Source: Saprospirales bacterium
GTDB taxonomy: Bacteria > Bacteroidota > Bacteroidia > Chitinophagales > Saprospiraceae
DNA length: 64,000 nt
Assembly (NCBI GenBank): GCA_016711045.1
Contig: JADJTT010000007.1
Coordinates: 248,001 to 312,000 of the forward strand
Direction of reading: 5' to 3'
Shown here: piece after piece, positions 1-8,806 of the stretch
Position numbering within the stretch: the first letter of the stretch is position 1
Layout of the letters: each line of letters starts with the position of its first letter
The notes under the pieces: model-generated
What the model was told of the DNA's origin: nothing
The model's database searches: none
Seen by the model: only the letters and a program-made list of their open reading frames with translations
Program-made: the position numbers and the translations under genes

Positions 1-731
1 TCGGGCATAAGAGAATAGAGGCCCAGCGCTTTGATCTTGGACACATATTCCAGTGTTTTCCCCCAATTTTTCTCATATAAATAGGCTTTGGCAGCAAGGG
101 CATAGGCAGCTCCTTTGGTGGCGCGTCCTACATCCGCAGGAAGGGGTACTTCCGGCAATAATTGAGCGGCGCGCTCGCAATCCAATTCAATTTGTGCGAA
201 AATTTCGGCCTTCGGGGTGCGGGGAATTTTCAGTTCATCAGGTGGAATGAGCTCGGTAAAAAGCGGCACATCACCGAATACCTGCACCAGTGAAAAATAG
301 TAATACGAACGCAGAAAAAGCGCTTCCCCCCTGATGCGCTCCCGGAGCGTTTCATTCATATCAATGGCATCCAGGTGGTCGAGCACGAGGTTGCACTGGG
401 TAATGCCGGTATAGGGTACCTTCCAGAAATCGTTGAATTCTTCTGTCCGGGGTGTATAGGAAAAGGCTTCCAATTCGGTGAGACCCGGACGGGAGCCGTC
501 GCCCCCGGTGATGGCTTCGTCGGAAGTGATCTCGGCAAAGGCCCAGAAAAAATTCTTGTTGTCGTTGTTCAGCAACAACGGCTGATAAGCTGCATTGATC
601 GCCTGTACGGCATCGTCTTCCGTTTGGAAATACGAGCCTGCGTCGAGGATGGCAATCGGCTCCTTGTCGAGGATGCCCTGACAGGAGGTCAGGACAAGCA
701 GGCAGCAAAGATATATTATTGACTTCATCAT
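1..731 (-). CDS. SusD/RagB-like outer-membrane lipoprotein, 3' end outside window
   Basis: Partial gene; about 243 N-terminal residues are visible. It begins MMKSIIYLCCLLVLTSCQG, a lipoprotein signal with lipobox LTSC, then ILDKEPIAIL and a stretch (DDAVQAINAAYQPL, FWKVPYTGITQCNLVLDHL, RGEALFLRSYYF) typical of the SusD helical fold. SusD proteins sit on the cell surface and bind the substrate delivered to the SusC channel. It lies 19 bp downstream of the SusC-like gene on the same strand, the standard SusCD order. The start may be either of two adjacent ATGs (731 or 728). The substrate cannot be told from the sequence; no glycoside hydrolase is visible next to it. Confidence 0.93.
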   Translation of the reverse strand, partial: MMKSIIYLCCLLVLTSCQGILDKEPIAILDAGSYFQTEDDAVQAINAAYQPLLLNNDNKNFFWAFAEITSDEAITGGDGSRPGLTELEAFSYTPRTEEFNDFWKVPYTGITQCNLVLDHLDAIDMNETLRERIRGEALFLRSYYYFSLVQVFGDVPLFTELIPPDELKIPRTPKAEIFAQIELDCERAAQLLPEVPLPADVGRATKGAAYALAAKAYLYEKNWGKTLEYVSKIKALGLYSLMP

Positions 732-750
732 GTGGAATGGTCGTTTTTGG

Positions 751-3700
751 TTAAAACTTCACTTGAATGCCTCCGATAAAAGTTCTTGGCGCGGGCACGG
801 TACCCCAGTCAATTCCCACGGCGAGATCGGGAGAAAGCCCCAGGCCCCGGGTGTCGTTTGAATTGGCCTGGATCTCCGGGTCAAGGCCGGGATATTTGGT
901 AAATGTGAAGGCGTTTTGGACAGACATATAAATTCTCAGCCCACCTATGTTTTTCCACTTCAGCAAATCTTTCAGATCGTATCCCAGGGTAATATTCCGG
1001 AACCGTAAATAGGAACCGTCTTCGAGAAAACGGGTCGATGCCCGGCGATTCCCGTTGCGGTCGTCTACGCTCACCTTGGGAAAATCCGTATTCGGATTGT
1101 CGGGCGTCCAGCGGTTGAGGATATCGCGGTATGAATTGAAGCCACGCAACTGCGCTTCGTAGGCAAAATTGCCGTATAGGAAATACACATCATTGCCCTG
1201 AACCCCTTGAACCAGGGTAGAGAAGTCGAAATTCTTCCAGTTGAAACTCGCCTGGACACCGTAGGTGAAATCAGGGAACCCATTTCCGAGATGGGCGCGA
1301 TCCTTGTCGTCTATAATGTCGTCGCCATTTAAGTCGGCGAATTTCACATCGCCCGGACGGGTGTATTGGCTTTGGAAAGCGCTGGCCTCAATTTCTTCCT
1401 GTGATTGGAAGATACCTTCCATTTCATAGATATAAAAGGAGCCGATCGGATAACCTGGTTCTGTTTTGGTGAGTGCCCCATCAGAGAGCCCAAACCCGCC
1501 GAGAATCGGCTCGCTGTCAGCAATGGACAGCACCTGGTTTCGAATGACGGCGATGTTGGCGCCGATATTGTACGAGAAACCGCCGAGTTTTTCTTTCCAG
1601 ATCAGGCTCAATTCCAGTCCTTTGTTTTCCACTGATGCGGCATTGACGAAGGGAGGCCGTTGAGAGCCTCCTGCTTGCGGCACGGGCACCCGAACGAGGA
1701 TATCGTCGGTGCGTTTGCGGAAAATATCGGCGGTAAGGGAGAGACGGTCTTTCCAGAAGCTCATATCCAACCCCAGATTGGTTTGGGTACTCGTTTCCCA
1801 TCGGATATTGCTGTTGCCCGTTTCCTGAATGCTAGACCCGGTCACGATATTATCTCCGAATACATACACATAGTCGCCGGTGCTGACCAGCGAGCTATAC
1901 GGGTAAATGCCGATCTCCTGGTTACCTAGTTGACCCCAGCTTGCCCGGAGCTTCAGACTGGAAATGAAATCTACGTTTTCAAAAAACCGTTCATTGGATA
2001 CGTTCCACGCGGCCGAGACAGATGGGAAAACGCCCCATCGATTATTGGGTCCGAATCGGGAGGAGCCGTCTCGTCGAATAGCTGCGCTAAGGACGTAGCG
2101 GCTTTTGTAAGAATAGCCCGCCTGTGCAAAATAGGACAAAAGTGCCCACTCGGTAGCGATACCGGAGGCGCCTTCGTTGCCGAGCTCCAGAGGGGTACTC
2201 CCGTCAATATAGCGGAAGAGGGGATCCGTGCGGCGGAAGTTGTTGGCCGACGCCCCCAGGTAATCCGTGTGGTTTTGGATAGCTTCCATCCCGATCAGTG
2301 CAGATATGCGGTGGTGTCCGAACGTGCGCTGAAAATCTGCGGTGTTGTTCCAGACCAGGGTTTGATTGAATACCCGGCCTTCATTGAGTGAAGTGGGGTC
2401 GTACACAGCGGCAGAAAGGCGCTCTTTAAAGAGTTTTTCCCGTTCGAAGAGGAAATCCCCGCCCAGCGTGCTGCGCAGTTTTAGCCCCTCGAAAACTGAA
2501 AATTCGGCAAACACGCTCCCGAAAACGCGGTAGCGGCGGATTCGCCAGTCGGTGTGGTCTATAAATACGATAGGATTGGCGTTGCCATCCCCAAACAGGG
2601 TCGGGTCGCCGAGTTCGGCGGAGGTATTCACATAGGTGCCGTCGTCATATTGTACAGGAAACACAGGCGCAGCGATGAGTGCATACCGGATGCCGCTCAA
2701 TTCGTTGCCAGGACCGTACCCATCGCCCGAAGCGCCGAGCACCTGGCGATCGGTGTGCGAAAATGACAGGTTATTGCCTACACGGAACCAACGGTTGCCC
2801 ACCTCGCCATTGAAGCGTACCTGGTATTTGTCAAAACCTTGCCCTTTGAACACCCCATCTTGCGTAAGGTACTCGCCGGAGATGAAGAAATTGCTCGTTT
2901 CACTTCCCCCCATGGCAGACAGAGAGATATGGCGCATCGGAGCAGGGTCGAATACCAGATCCAGCCAATCGTTATCGGGAAGCGTATCCAGTATGGAAGG
3001 ATCATAGGTTGCCAGCTGATTTGCCGGATGGCGAAGTGCATTGGCATTGGTGATCGCTTCGTTGCGTATAGTCAGGTATTCTTCTGCATTGAGCAATTCC
3101 GGCAGGTTGATGGCGGTTTGGATACCTGTATAGCTTTCAAAGGAAAAAGAAGGTTGCCCGGATTTGCCGCGCTTGGTCGTGATCAAAACCACCCCATTGG
3201 CTGCACGTGCACCGTAGATAGCTGCGGCTGCCCCATCTTTCAAAACCTCGATTGACTCAATATCGCTTGGAGAAAACATGTTGATATTGCCGGTAGTTGG
3301 AACCCCATCGATTACATATAGCGGGTTGTTGTTGCCTAACGTGCCTGCACCCCGGATACGCACCGCAATATCGTCGCCCGGCGAGCCGGTCACTTGTGTG
3401 ACCATGACGCCAGGCGCCTGGCCCTGCAAGGCCTGGTCGAGCCCGACTACCACAAGTTTTTCAATGTCTTTTGATTTTACCGAAGTGATGGCAGAGGAAA
3501 TATCACTTCGAATTTCCCGCCTGTACCCGGTAACGATCACTTCCTGCAAGAGCTCAGAGGCAGGCTCCATAAGGATGGAAAACTCTGCCTTGCCAGCCAC
3601 CGGTAATTCCAGCGTTTCAAAACCGATATAACTTAGCTCCAAAACTGCTTGCGAGGAAGCTACGGTTAGGGTGAACTTGCCGTCAAGATCTGTAACAGTT

Positions 3701-3909
3701 CCATTGGGGGTGCCTTTTTCCAGCACACTTACCCCGATCATAGGCAGGTTGTCTTCCTGGGAAACGACTACCCCGGAGACCGTAAATTGCTGGGCATTGG
3801 CCTGTTGAAAGGAAAAAAAGAACCAGAGCAGGGTGATCGGAAGGAAACGGGAAGCGCTTAATAGTACTTTACCAAATCGAACAAAACAGGAGGTAAAAAT
3901 TGGACTCAT
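751..3909 (-). CDS. SusC/RagA-type TonB-dependent outer-membrane transporter
   Basis: About 1052 residues. After a signal peptide ending near NAQQ comes a carboxypeptidase-regulatory-like domain (VSGVVVSQEDNLPMIGVSV ... GTVTDLDGKFTL), then the plug (EVIVTGYRREIRSDISSAI; VRIRGAGTLGNNNPLYVIDG) and a long C-terminal beta barrel ending in VKF. This is the SusC architecture: it imports an oligomeric nutrient across the outer membrane using TonB energy, together with the SusD lipoprotein just downstream. An in-frame GTG exists at 3918, but ATG 3909 (MSPIFTSC) gives a better signal peptide and leaves the palindrome at 3920-3938 in the leader. A divergent AraC regulator gene suggests local control. 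Confidence 0.95.
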   Translation of the reverse strand: MSPIFTSCFVRFGKVLLSASRFLPITLLWFFFSFQQANAQQFTVSGVVVSQEDNLPMIGVSVLEKGTPNGTVTDLDGKFTLTVASSQAVLELSYIGFETLELPVAGKAEFSILMEPASELLQEVIVTGYRREIRSDISSAITSVKSKDIEKLVVVGLDQALQGQAPGVMVTQVTGSPGDDIAVRIRGAGTLGNNNPLYVIDGVPTTGNINMFSPSDIESIEVLKDGAAAAIYGARAANGVVLITTKRGKSGQPSFSFESYTGIQTAINLPELLNAEEYLTIRNEAITNANALRHPANQLATYDPSILDTLPDNDWLDLVFDPAPMRHISLSAMGGSETSNFFISGEYLTQDGVFKGQGFDKYQVRFNGEVGNRWFRVGNNLSFSHTDRQVLGASGDGYGPGNELSGIRYALIAAPVFPVQYDDGTYVNTSAELGDPTLFGDGNANPIVFIDHTDWRIRRYRVFGSVFAEFSVFEGLKLRSTLGGDFLFEREKLFKERLSAAVYDPTSLNEGRVFNQTLVWNNTADFQRTFGHHRISALIGMEAIQNHTDYLGASANNFRRTDPLFRYIDGSTPLELGNEGASGIATEWALLSYFAQAGYSYKSRYVLSAAIRRDGSSRFGPNNRWGVFPSVSAAWNVSNERFFENVDFISSLKLRASWGQLGNQEIGIYPYSSLVSTGDYVYVFGDNIVTGSSIQETGNSNIRWETSTQTNLGLDMSFWKDRLSLTADIFRKRTDDILVRVPVPQAGGSQRPPFVNAASVENKGLELSLIWKEKLGGFSYNIGANIAVIRNQVLSIADSEPILGGFGLSDGALTKTEPGYPIGSFYIYEMEGIFQSQEEIEASAFQSQYTRPGDVKFADLNGDDIIDDKDRAHLGNGFPDFTYGVQASFNWKNFDFSTLVQGVQGNDVYFLYGNFAYEAQLRGFNSYRDILNRWTPDNPNTDFPKVSVDDRNGNRRASTRFLEDGSYLRFRNITLGYDLKDLLKWKNIGGLRIYMSVQNAFTFTKYPGLDPEIQANSNDTRGLGLSPDLAVGIDWGTVPAPRTFIGGIQVKF

Positions 3910-3919
3910 GGCAACCACG

Positions 3920-3938
3920 TTTTAGTGTGTCACTAAAA
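3920..3938. promoter_or_regulatory. Perfect palindrome in susC leader, possible operator
   Basis: TTTTAGTG-TGT-CACTAAAA has 8-bp perfect arms and a 3-bp spacer. It lies 11 bp upstream of the susC ATG in the 113-bp divergent gap to the AraC-type gene. A regulator site or an mRNA hairpin over the ribosome binding region are both possible. AraC proteins usually bind direct repeats, so the assignment to that regulator is weak. Confidence 0.4.
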
Positions 3939-4022
3939 TTACCTCATTAGAATACAGGTATATAATACAATGATGCAAAAAAGTAGTACTTTAAAGAATA
4001 ATTGCCATTCAAATGAAATGTT

Positions 4023-5000
4023 ATGAATGTCTATCGTGAAATTACGCCGCTTAAAGGGTCGGATGTGTTTGTGGTGCTGGACTCCGTGAGCAACGGGTTT
4101 GATTATCCTATCCACAACCATCCGGAATATGAAATCAACCTCGTGATCGGGATGTCGGGCACGCGCATTGTGGGCGACTCCACCGAGCGCTACACCGACG
4201 CGGATTTAGTATTGCTCGGGCCTTATATTTATCATAAATGGGACGGCGATGCCCATCTTCAGGAGAGGGGGCAGCCCTACCGGGTTATTACCATTCAATT
4301 CGCCATGGATTTGTTCAGCGGGCAATTCTTTCAGAAAGAGCGGTTTCTCAGGGTCCAGCAATTCTTGCGGGAATCTACCCGGGGTATCCAGTTTTATGGC
4401 AAAACCTTCGAGCAAGCGATGCCGATCCTGATCAATCTCACCGAAGACAGGGGATTTACCAATATTATCGAATTTTTACAATTGCTGGAACTACTGTCCC
4501 AATCGACCGAATCTACCTTTTTGGCGAGCGCTGGGTTTTCTACGGATACGCCCCGCTCGAAAAGCAACCGGATACAGGTGGCTTATTCTTATATCCTGAA
4601 GCATTTTGCCGATCCGGAGTTAAGAATTGGGGATGTGGCTGCGCAGGTCAATATGAGTGCGTCGGCATTCAGTCACTTTTTTCAGAAATACGCATTCCAA
4701 TGCTTTACCCAGTTTCTGATCGATGTCCGGATCGGCCATGCCTGCAAACTATTGCTCGATACCGACGAGCCCATCAAAACGATCTCCTACAATTCGGGGT
4801 TTAACAACCTGGGGAATTTCAACCGGCTATTTAAGAAATACCGCTTTTGCACGCCGGTGGAATACAGACAGCGGTACTTCCAGAAAACGGATTTTGACTG
4901 GACCAAACAGGTGACCCCCTGGCAATTTTTGCCCGGAAAGTCAAAACCTAATGCCATCATCAAGCCCAGGGATTATTCGACCAGATTGTTGCATTTGTAG
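4023..5000 (+). CDS. AraC-family transcriptional regulator
   Basis: 325 residues. The N-terminal part (about 20-110) is cupin-like: FDYPIHNHPEYEINLVIG is the usual sugar-binding AraC fold with its His cluster. The C-terminal part (about 190-288) holds two helix-turn-helix motifs: LRIGDVAAQVNMSASAFSHFF and IKTISYNSGFNNLGNFNRLF, followed by the typical TPVEYRQRY end. It is transcribed away from the SusC/SusD genes with a 113-bp gap, so it is the natural candidate regulator of that uptake operon. The inducer is unknown. Confidence 0.93.
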   Translation: MNVYREITPLKGSDVFVVLDSVSNGFDYPIHNHPEYEINLVIGMSGTRIVGDSTERYTDADLVLLGPYIYHKWDGDAHLQERGQPYRVITIQFAMDLFSGQFFQKERFLRVQQFLRESTRGIQFYGKTFEQAMPILINLTEDRGFTNIIEFLQLLELLSQSTESTFLASAGFSTDTPRSKSNRIQVAYSYILKHFADPELRIGDVAAQVNMSASAFSHFFQKYAFQCFTQFLIDVRIGHACKLLLDTDEPIKTISYNSGFNNLGNFNRLFKKYRFCTPVEYRQRYFQKTDFDWTKQVTPWQFLPGKSKPNAIIKPRDYSTRLLHL

Positions 5001-5072
5001 GGCCGATTTGGACCAGATGTCGGATTTCTTGGATACTTTTGATATCCATATTCCACTTGAAATTAGTACCAC

Positions 5073-6029
5073 ATGAAAAATTACACAATTACCCTGCTCG
5101 CCTTTTTTCTTTTCCTGGCAACAGGCATTTCCCAAAATTTTCCCAATAGCGCCACCGACGGGAAGTACTATGAAGTAAACGGAGCCCAAATCTGGACCGT
5201 GAGCTTCGGGCAAGGCGATCCCCTGTTCTTTATTGCCGGCGGACCTGGTGGGGCGCATCCAGGCCTGCGGAGTTTTGATTCTCTTTCTACCACCCATACG
5301 TTGGTCTATTTCGACGGCTTTGGCCGGGGTAAATCAGATACCGCACTGGATGTACGGGAGTATACCCTGGACCGGGATATCGATGACCTGGAAGGCTTGC
5401 GGAAAGCTATGGGATTTGATAAGATCAATGTGCTGGGACATTCATACGGTGGGTTAGTAGCGCAGGGATATGCGATAAAATACCCTGAAAGCGTAGATCA
5501 CCTGATCCTGGCCAACTCCTTTCATAGCTACCTGATGTGGCAAGCCAATGACGACAACTGCAACCACGAGATCAAGACGAACTACCCGGAGGTATGGGAT
5601 ACCCTGATGATATTGCGCGCCCAGGGCGTGATTTCAAGCGACCCCATCCATCAGGAGATATACGGTCGGGTGCCATACGGTTTCCTGTACTCCTACAACC
5701 CCGACAATTTTTCCGGCCGCAGCCGGAACCCTTATCCCAACCGGTTTAACCCGAAACTGTACTATCAAATGGTGGGTAAAGACGGTGATTTCATCGTGGG
5801 CAACGATATCGGCAATTTCGATTTCCGCAAGGACCTGAAAAATCTGAAAATGCCGATTCTCATCATCGGAGGCAGGTACGACCGCGTAGCGGTGCCTGCA
5901 GAGATGGTCAAATTCAAAGAATACTGCCCACAGGCGCAGTTTGTCCTATTTGAAAAAAGCGGTCACAATCCGCAAGTAGAAGAGCCGGCGAAAGAATTTG
6001 CCTTGATCCGGGAGTTTTTGAAACAATGA
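5073..6029 (+). CDS. Secreted alpha/beta hydrolase, proline iminopeptidase-like (S33)
   Basis: 318 residues with a signal peptide (MKNYTITLLAFFLFLATGISQ), so periplasmic or exported. The AGGPGG oxyanion-hole motif is at 55-60, the nucleophile elbow GHSYGG puts Ser124 in place, and C-terminal GGRYDRVAVP and KSGHNP supply the Asp and His of the triad. The GGPGG and FDGFGRGKSD blocks point to the prolyl aminopeptidase branch, which removes N-terminal proline from peptides; another esterase or peptidase activity is possible. Its stop overlaps the next gene (ATGA at 6026-6029), so the two are probably translationally coupled. Confidence 0.85.
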   Translation: MKNYTITLLAFFLFLATGISQNFPNSATDGKYYEVNGAQIWTVSFGQGDPLFFIAGGPGGAHPGLRSFDSLSTTHTLVYFDGFGRGKSDTALDVREYTLDRDIDDLEGLRKAMGFDKINVLGHSYGGLVAQGYAIKYPESVDHLILANSFHSYLMWQANDDNCNHEIKTNYPEVWDTLMILRAQGVISSDPIHQEIYGRVPYGFLYSYNPDNFSGRSRNPYPNRFNPKLYYQMVGKDGDFIVGNDIGNFDFRKDLKNLKMPILIIGGRYDRVAVPAEMVKFKEYCPQAQFVLFEKSGHNPQVEEPAKEFALIREFLKQ

Positions 6030-6775
6030 GGCCCTGTCAGACGCTTGATGAAGTAATCGACCGGCTGCAGCAAATTGTTGCCAAAGCAAGGGAAGAAGGG
6101 GATCCACTTGGGATCTTTGCTTCGGTTTACTTGGGAGTGACCAGAGATGTAAAAGAGGGTGTCCTGAATGGTCGATTCCAGGATGGCCCCAGGATGGAGC
6201 ACCTGGATGTTACTTTTGCCAACCGCTATCTCGAAGCATTTGATCAATTCCGGAAAGGCGTTCCCTGTTCCGAATCCTGGTTGGATGCGTTTCAAGGAGC
6301 GACCCATACTGGTTTGATTATTTTACAACACCTTTTCCTGGGCATGAACGCCCATATAAACCTGGATCTGGGCATTGCATCAGCGGAAGTTGCCCCCGGA
6401 GACCAACTAAGTTCCTTGGAAGGCGATTTTATGGAAATTAACAAGCTTTTAGGATCCAGGATCGATTTGGTACAAGCCAAGCTGAGTGAATTATCGCCCT
6501 TGTTCTTCCTGCTGGATTGGGCGGGTGGTATCCGGGATGAAAAATTCGCCGAGTTTAGCCTGAATAAAGCGAGAAACCACGCCTGGAGCACTGCGCAAAA
6601 GCTTGCCTACCTTAGTGGAGAGGAAAAAGCAATCGCAATAGCTGAACTGGATGGATATGTCTCTACCTTGAACAGCCTTATTACAAATCCGGGACGGTTA
6701 TTGGGGATGGTATTAAAACTGATCAAGCGGTTTGAAAACAAGGACGTAAAAACCATTATGCAGGTGATGGGATAA
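6026..6775 (+). CDS. DUF5995 family protein
   Basis: 249 residues, no signal peptide, rich in helices. Recognised by the blocks GPRMEHLDVTFANRYLEAF and LQHLFLGMNAHINLDLGIA, which match the DUF5995 family as I know it. The conserved His and Asp in GMNAHINLDLGIA could bind metal, but no activity is established for the family. It starts in a 4-bp overlap with the preceding hydrolase gene, implying co-expression. Confidence 0.8.
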   Translation: MRPCQTLDEVIDRLQQIVAKAREEGDPLGIFASVYLGVTRDVKEGVLNGRFQDGPRMEHLDVTFANRYLEAFDQFRKGVPCSESWLDAFQGATHTGLIILQHLFLGMNAHINLDLGIASAEVAPGDQLSSLEGDFMEINKLLGSRIDLVQAKLSELSPLFFLLDWAGGIRDEKFAEFSLNKARNHAWSTAQKLAYLSGEEKAIAIAELDGYVSTLNSLITNPGRLLGMVLKLIKRFENKDVKTIMQVMG

Positions 6776-6859
6776 AAGGGATACAGCACAACATTTTCCT
6801 GGTTTTTGGCATCTTATTTAGGAGAGATTTCTTGTATTACTCCATCAAAAACCACGGCA

Positions 6860-7381
6860 ATGAGAACCTTTGTGCTTTCTACCCAAACGTTTATTTCCCG
6901 TTTCTTCGCTTCTTGTCTGTTTTTAGCTTTGTATACAGGTGTTTTTGCCCAATCAGAGCCTACATTGGTGAAGGATACCGTTGTTTATTTTGATCCGGTT
7001 ACCTTCACGGAAACAATGACGGTCACCCTAACGGAAGTGTTTCAGGAGGTGGATCGATTACCTGTATTCGGCGCTTGTACTGACTTGATCGGGGAAGAGT
7101 TGGAAAAATGTTCGTTTTACAATCTGGTCCAGTACATTTCAGCTCATTTGCGCTATCCGGAAATGGCTAAAAAAGACGGGGTTGAAGGTACTGTATTGGT
7201 TCGTTTTATCGTACACTCCAAGGGCGAGGTCGGGAATATCTTTATCACAGAAGGGGTATCGCCGGACTGCGATAAGGAAGTAAAACGCTTGATCCAGGAC
7301 ATGCCTGCCTGGCAACCAGGGGAAGTGGCAGGCAAACCCGTAAATGTGGTAATGGTACTTCCTGTGAAGTTCAAACTTTAA
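6860..7381 (+). CDS. TonB C-terminal domain protein (energy transducer-like)
   Basis: 173 residues from the chosen ATG at 6860 (MRTFVLSTQTFISRF), which begins a good signal peptide or anchor ending near GVFAQ; a longer reading from 6806 adds 18 residues without a signal. The C-terminal 80 residues are a TonB_C fold: YISAHLRYPEMAKKDGVEGTVLVRFIVHSKGEV ... CDKEVKRLIQDMPAWQPGEVAGKPVNVVMVLPVKF. Such secreted TonB_C proteins are common in Bacteroidota; with an apparently cleaved signal it may not be a true ExbBD-linked TonB. Confidence 0.85.
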   Translation: MRTFVLSTQTFISRFFASCLFLALYTGVFAQSEPTLVKDTVVYFDPVTFTETMTVTLTEVFQEVDRLPVFGACTDLIGEELEKCSFYNLVQYISAHLRYPEMAKKDGVEGTVLVRFIVHSKGEVGNIFITEGVSPDCDKEVKRLIQDMPAWQPGEVAGKPVNVVMVLPVKFKL

Positions 7382-7393
7382 GGAAGTTTCGCT

Positions 7394-7438
7394 CCAAATA
7401 AATTCAGTTTGCCTCTTTCGAATGCTAAATTTATTTGG
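7394..7438. terminator. Inverted repeat after TonB-like gene
   Basis: CCAAATAAATT (7394-7404) and AATTTATTTGG (7428-7438) are perfect 11-bp arms around a 23-nt loop, 12 bp after the stop codon. The stem is AT-rich, the loop long, and no T-run follows, so terminator function is uncertain. Confidence 0.35.
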
Positions 7439-7455
7439 GGTTAAAGGACTTTTGC

Positions 7456-7482
7456 TTGACAATAGTGTAAAAAATACATTTT
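7456..7482 (+). promoter_or_regulatory. Possible promoter of the phosphofructokinase gene
   Basis: TTGACA at 7456-7461 and TACATTTT at 7475-7482 resemble the Bacteroidota TTG / TAnnTTTG pair, 68 bp before the start codon. The spacing is slightly short for the class. Confidence 0.35.
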
Positions 7483-7549
7483 CTAGTCTCCTGCACTTTC
7501 CTTTTCCCAAATTATTCGATACATTGGTCCCCTAAAATAACATCACGAC

Positions 7550-8752
7550 ATGGCAAATACAACGAAATCGAAAGGGAGAATTGGTATTCTGACAGGAGGG
7601 GGGGATGTCCCCGGGTTGAACCCCGCAATCCGTGCTGTTACGGTACGCGCAATGCGGGAAGGATTTGAAGTGATCGGAATACGCAGAGGCTGGGCCGGCT
7701 TAATAGATATTGTCCGGGATAAAAAAGCAGACAACGACGAGAATTTTGTCTTGCTGACCAAGACGCATGTAGACAAAGCCGCCCGAACGGGTGGTACGTT
7801 CCTCCATACCTCGCGCACACGGCCGAGTGCGGTACCCAAGAGCGTGGTGCCGCTCCATTTGAGAGACACTTACAACGCCGAGAAGAACGACCTGACGGAA
7901 GAGGTATTGAAAAACCTGGAATGGCTTGGTATCGATTACCTGATCGCCATTGGTGGGGATGACACGCTGAGCTATGGCGTGCACCTCTACAAAAAGGGCG
8001 TGAAGGTGATGGCTATCCCAAAGACCATGGATAACGACGTGCCAGGGACTGATTACTGCATTGGATTCTCCACTTGCGTGACCCGGACGATCAGCTTGAC
8101 TAACAACTTGCGCACGGCTGCCGGCTCCCACGAACGGTTTATGGTGCTGGAGGTTTTTGGCCGCTATGCGGGCTTTACGGCTATGCTGCCTACGATGGCA
8201 GGCGCCGCGCACCGTTGTATTATTCCTGAATATGAGTTTGACATCAACCGGCTCACAGAGCTCCTCACCGAAGATCGCAACGAAAATCCCAGCAAATATT
8301 CCATCCTGCTGGTGTCGGAAGGCGCCAAGTTTCGTGGTACGGATATGGTGTTTGAAAGCGCGGAAATGGATATGTTTGGCCATGCCAAGTTGGGAGGTAT
8401 TGGAGATATGGTTTCGGCAAAGCTGAAAGAACTGTCTCCCGAATATAACAAGGGCAAACAGATCAACGTCATCAACCAAAAACTGGGATACATGGTGCGT
8501 TGCGGCGATCCGGACTCGATCGACTCTATCGTACCGATGGCTTTTGGGACCATGGCCTTAGATCTTATCCTGAAAGGCATCCACGGACGCCTGGTCGTGC
8601 TCCAGAATGGCCGGTACGACCACGTGCCGATCGAGGTGGTAACAGCAACCAAGAAAGTGGTGAATGTGAAGCGGTATTACGATACCGAGCGCTACCATCC
8701 TTTTTACCGCGATTTTGAGATGCTGCCCCTGATGATCATGGGGAATGACTAA
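7550..8752 (+). CDS. pfkA: 6-phosphofructokinase, predicted pyrophosphate-dependent
   Basis: 400 residues. Phosphorylates fructose 6-phosphate at C1 in glycolysis. The N-terminal loop LTGGGDVPGLN (15-25) is followed by IGGDDTLSYG, with G135-G136-D137-D138, and IPKTMDND, with K158. In characterised PFKs an Asp at the last position of GGDD together with Lys in PKTxD marks PPi users, while ATP enzymes have GGDG and GTIDND. Both PPi-type residues are present here, so PPi as phosphoryl donor is the likely reading (inference). The enzyme is longer than the 320-residue E. coli type and fits the mixed-substrate group III. It stands alone, closed by a strong terminator. Confidence 0.93.
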   Translation: MANTTKSKGRIGILTGGGDVPGLNPAIRAVTVRAMREGFEVIGIRRGWAGLIDIVRDKKADNDENFVLLTKTHVDKAARTGGTFLHTSRTRPSAVPKSVVPLHLRDTYNAEKNDLTEEVLKNLEWLGIDYLIAIGGDDTLSYGVHLYKKGVKVMAIPKTMDNDVPGTDYCIGFSTCVTRTISLTNNLRTAAGSHERFMVLEVFGRYAGFTAMLPTMAGAAHRCIIPEYEFDINRLTELLTEDRNENPSKYSILLVSEGAKFRGTDMVFESAEMDMFGHAKLGGIGDMVSAKLKELSPEYNKGKQINVINQKLGYMVRCGDPDSIDSIVPMAFGTMALDLILKGIHGRLVVLQNGRYDHVPIEVVTATKKVVNVKRYYDTERYHPFYRDFEMLPLMIMGND

Positions 8753-8806
8753 AAAATATATAGGCAGCAATTCGGATACCTCCCCAATTGCTGCCTATAT
8801 ATTTTT
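8752..8806. terminator. Bidirectional intrinsic terminator
   Basis: A perfect 21-bp inverted repeat (arms 8752-8772 and 8786-8806, core TATAGGCAGCAATT) with a 13-nt loop begins at the PFK stop codon and ends in T-runs on both strands. It also contains the last codons and stop of the converging editing-domain gene, so it serves both genes. Confidence 0.88.

Noticed and set aside
3910..3918. GTG start for SusC
   Set aside because: It adds three residues before ATG 3909 without improving the signal peptide and almost abuts the palindrome.
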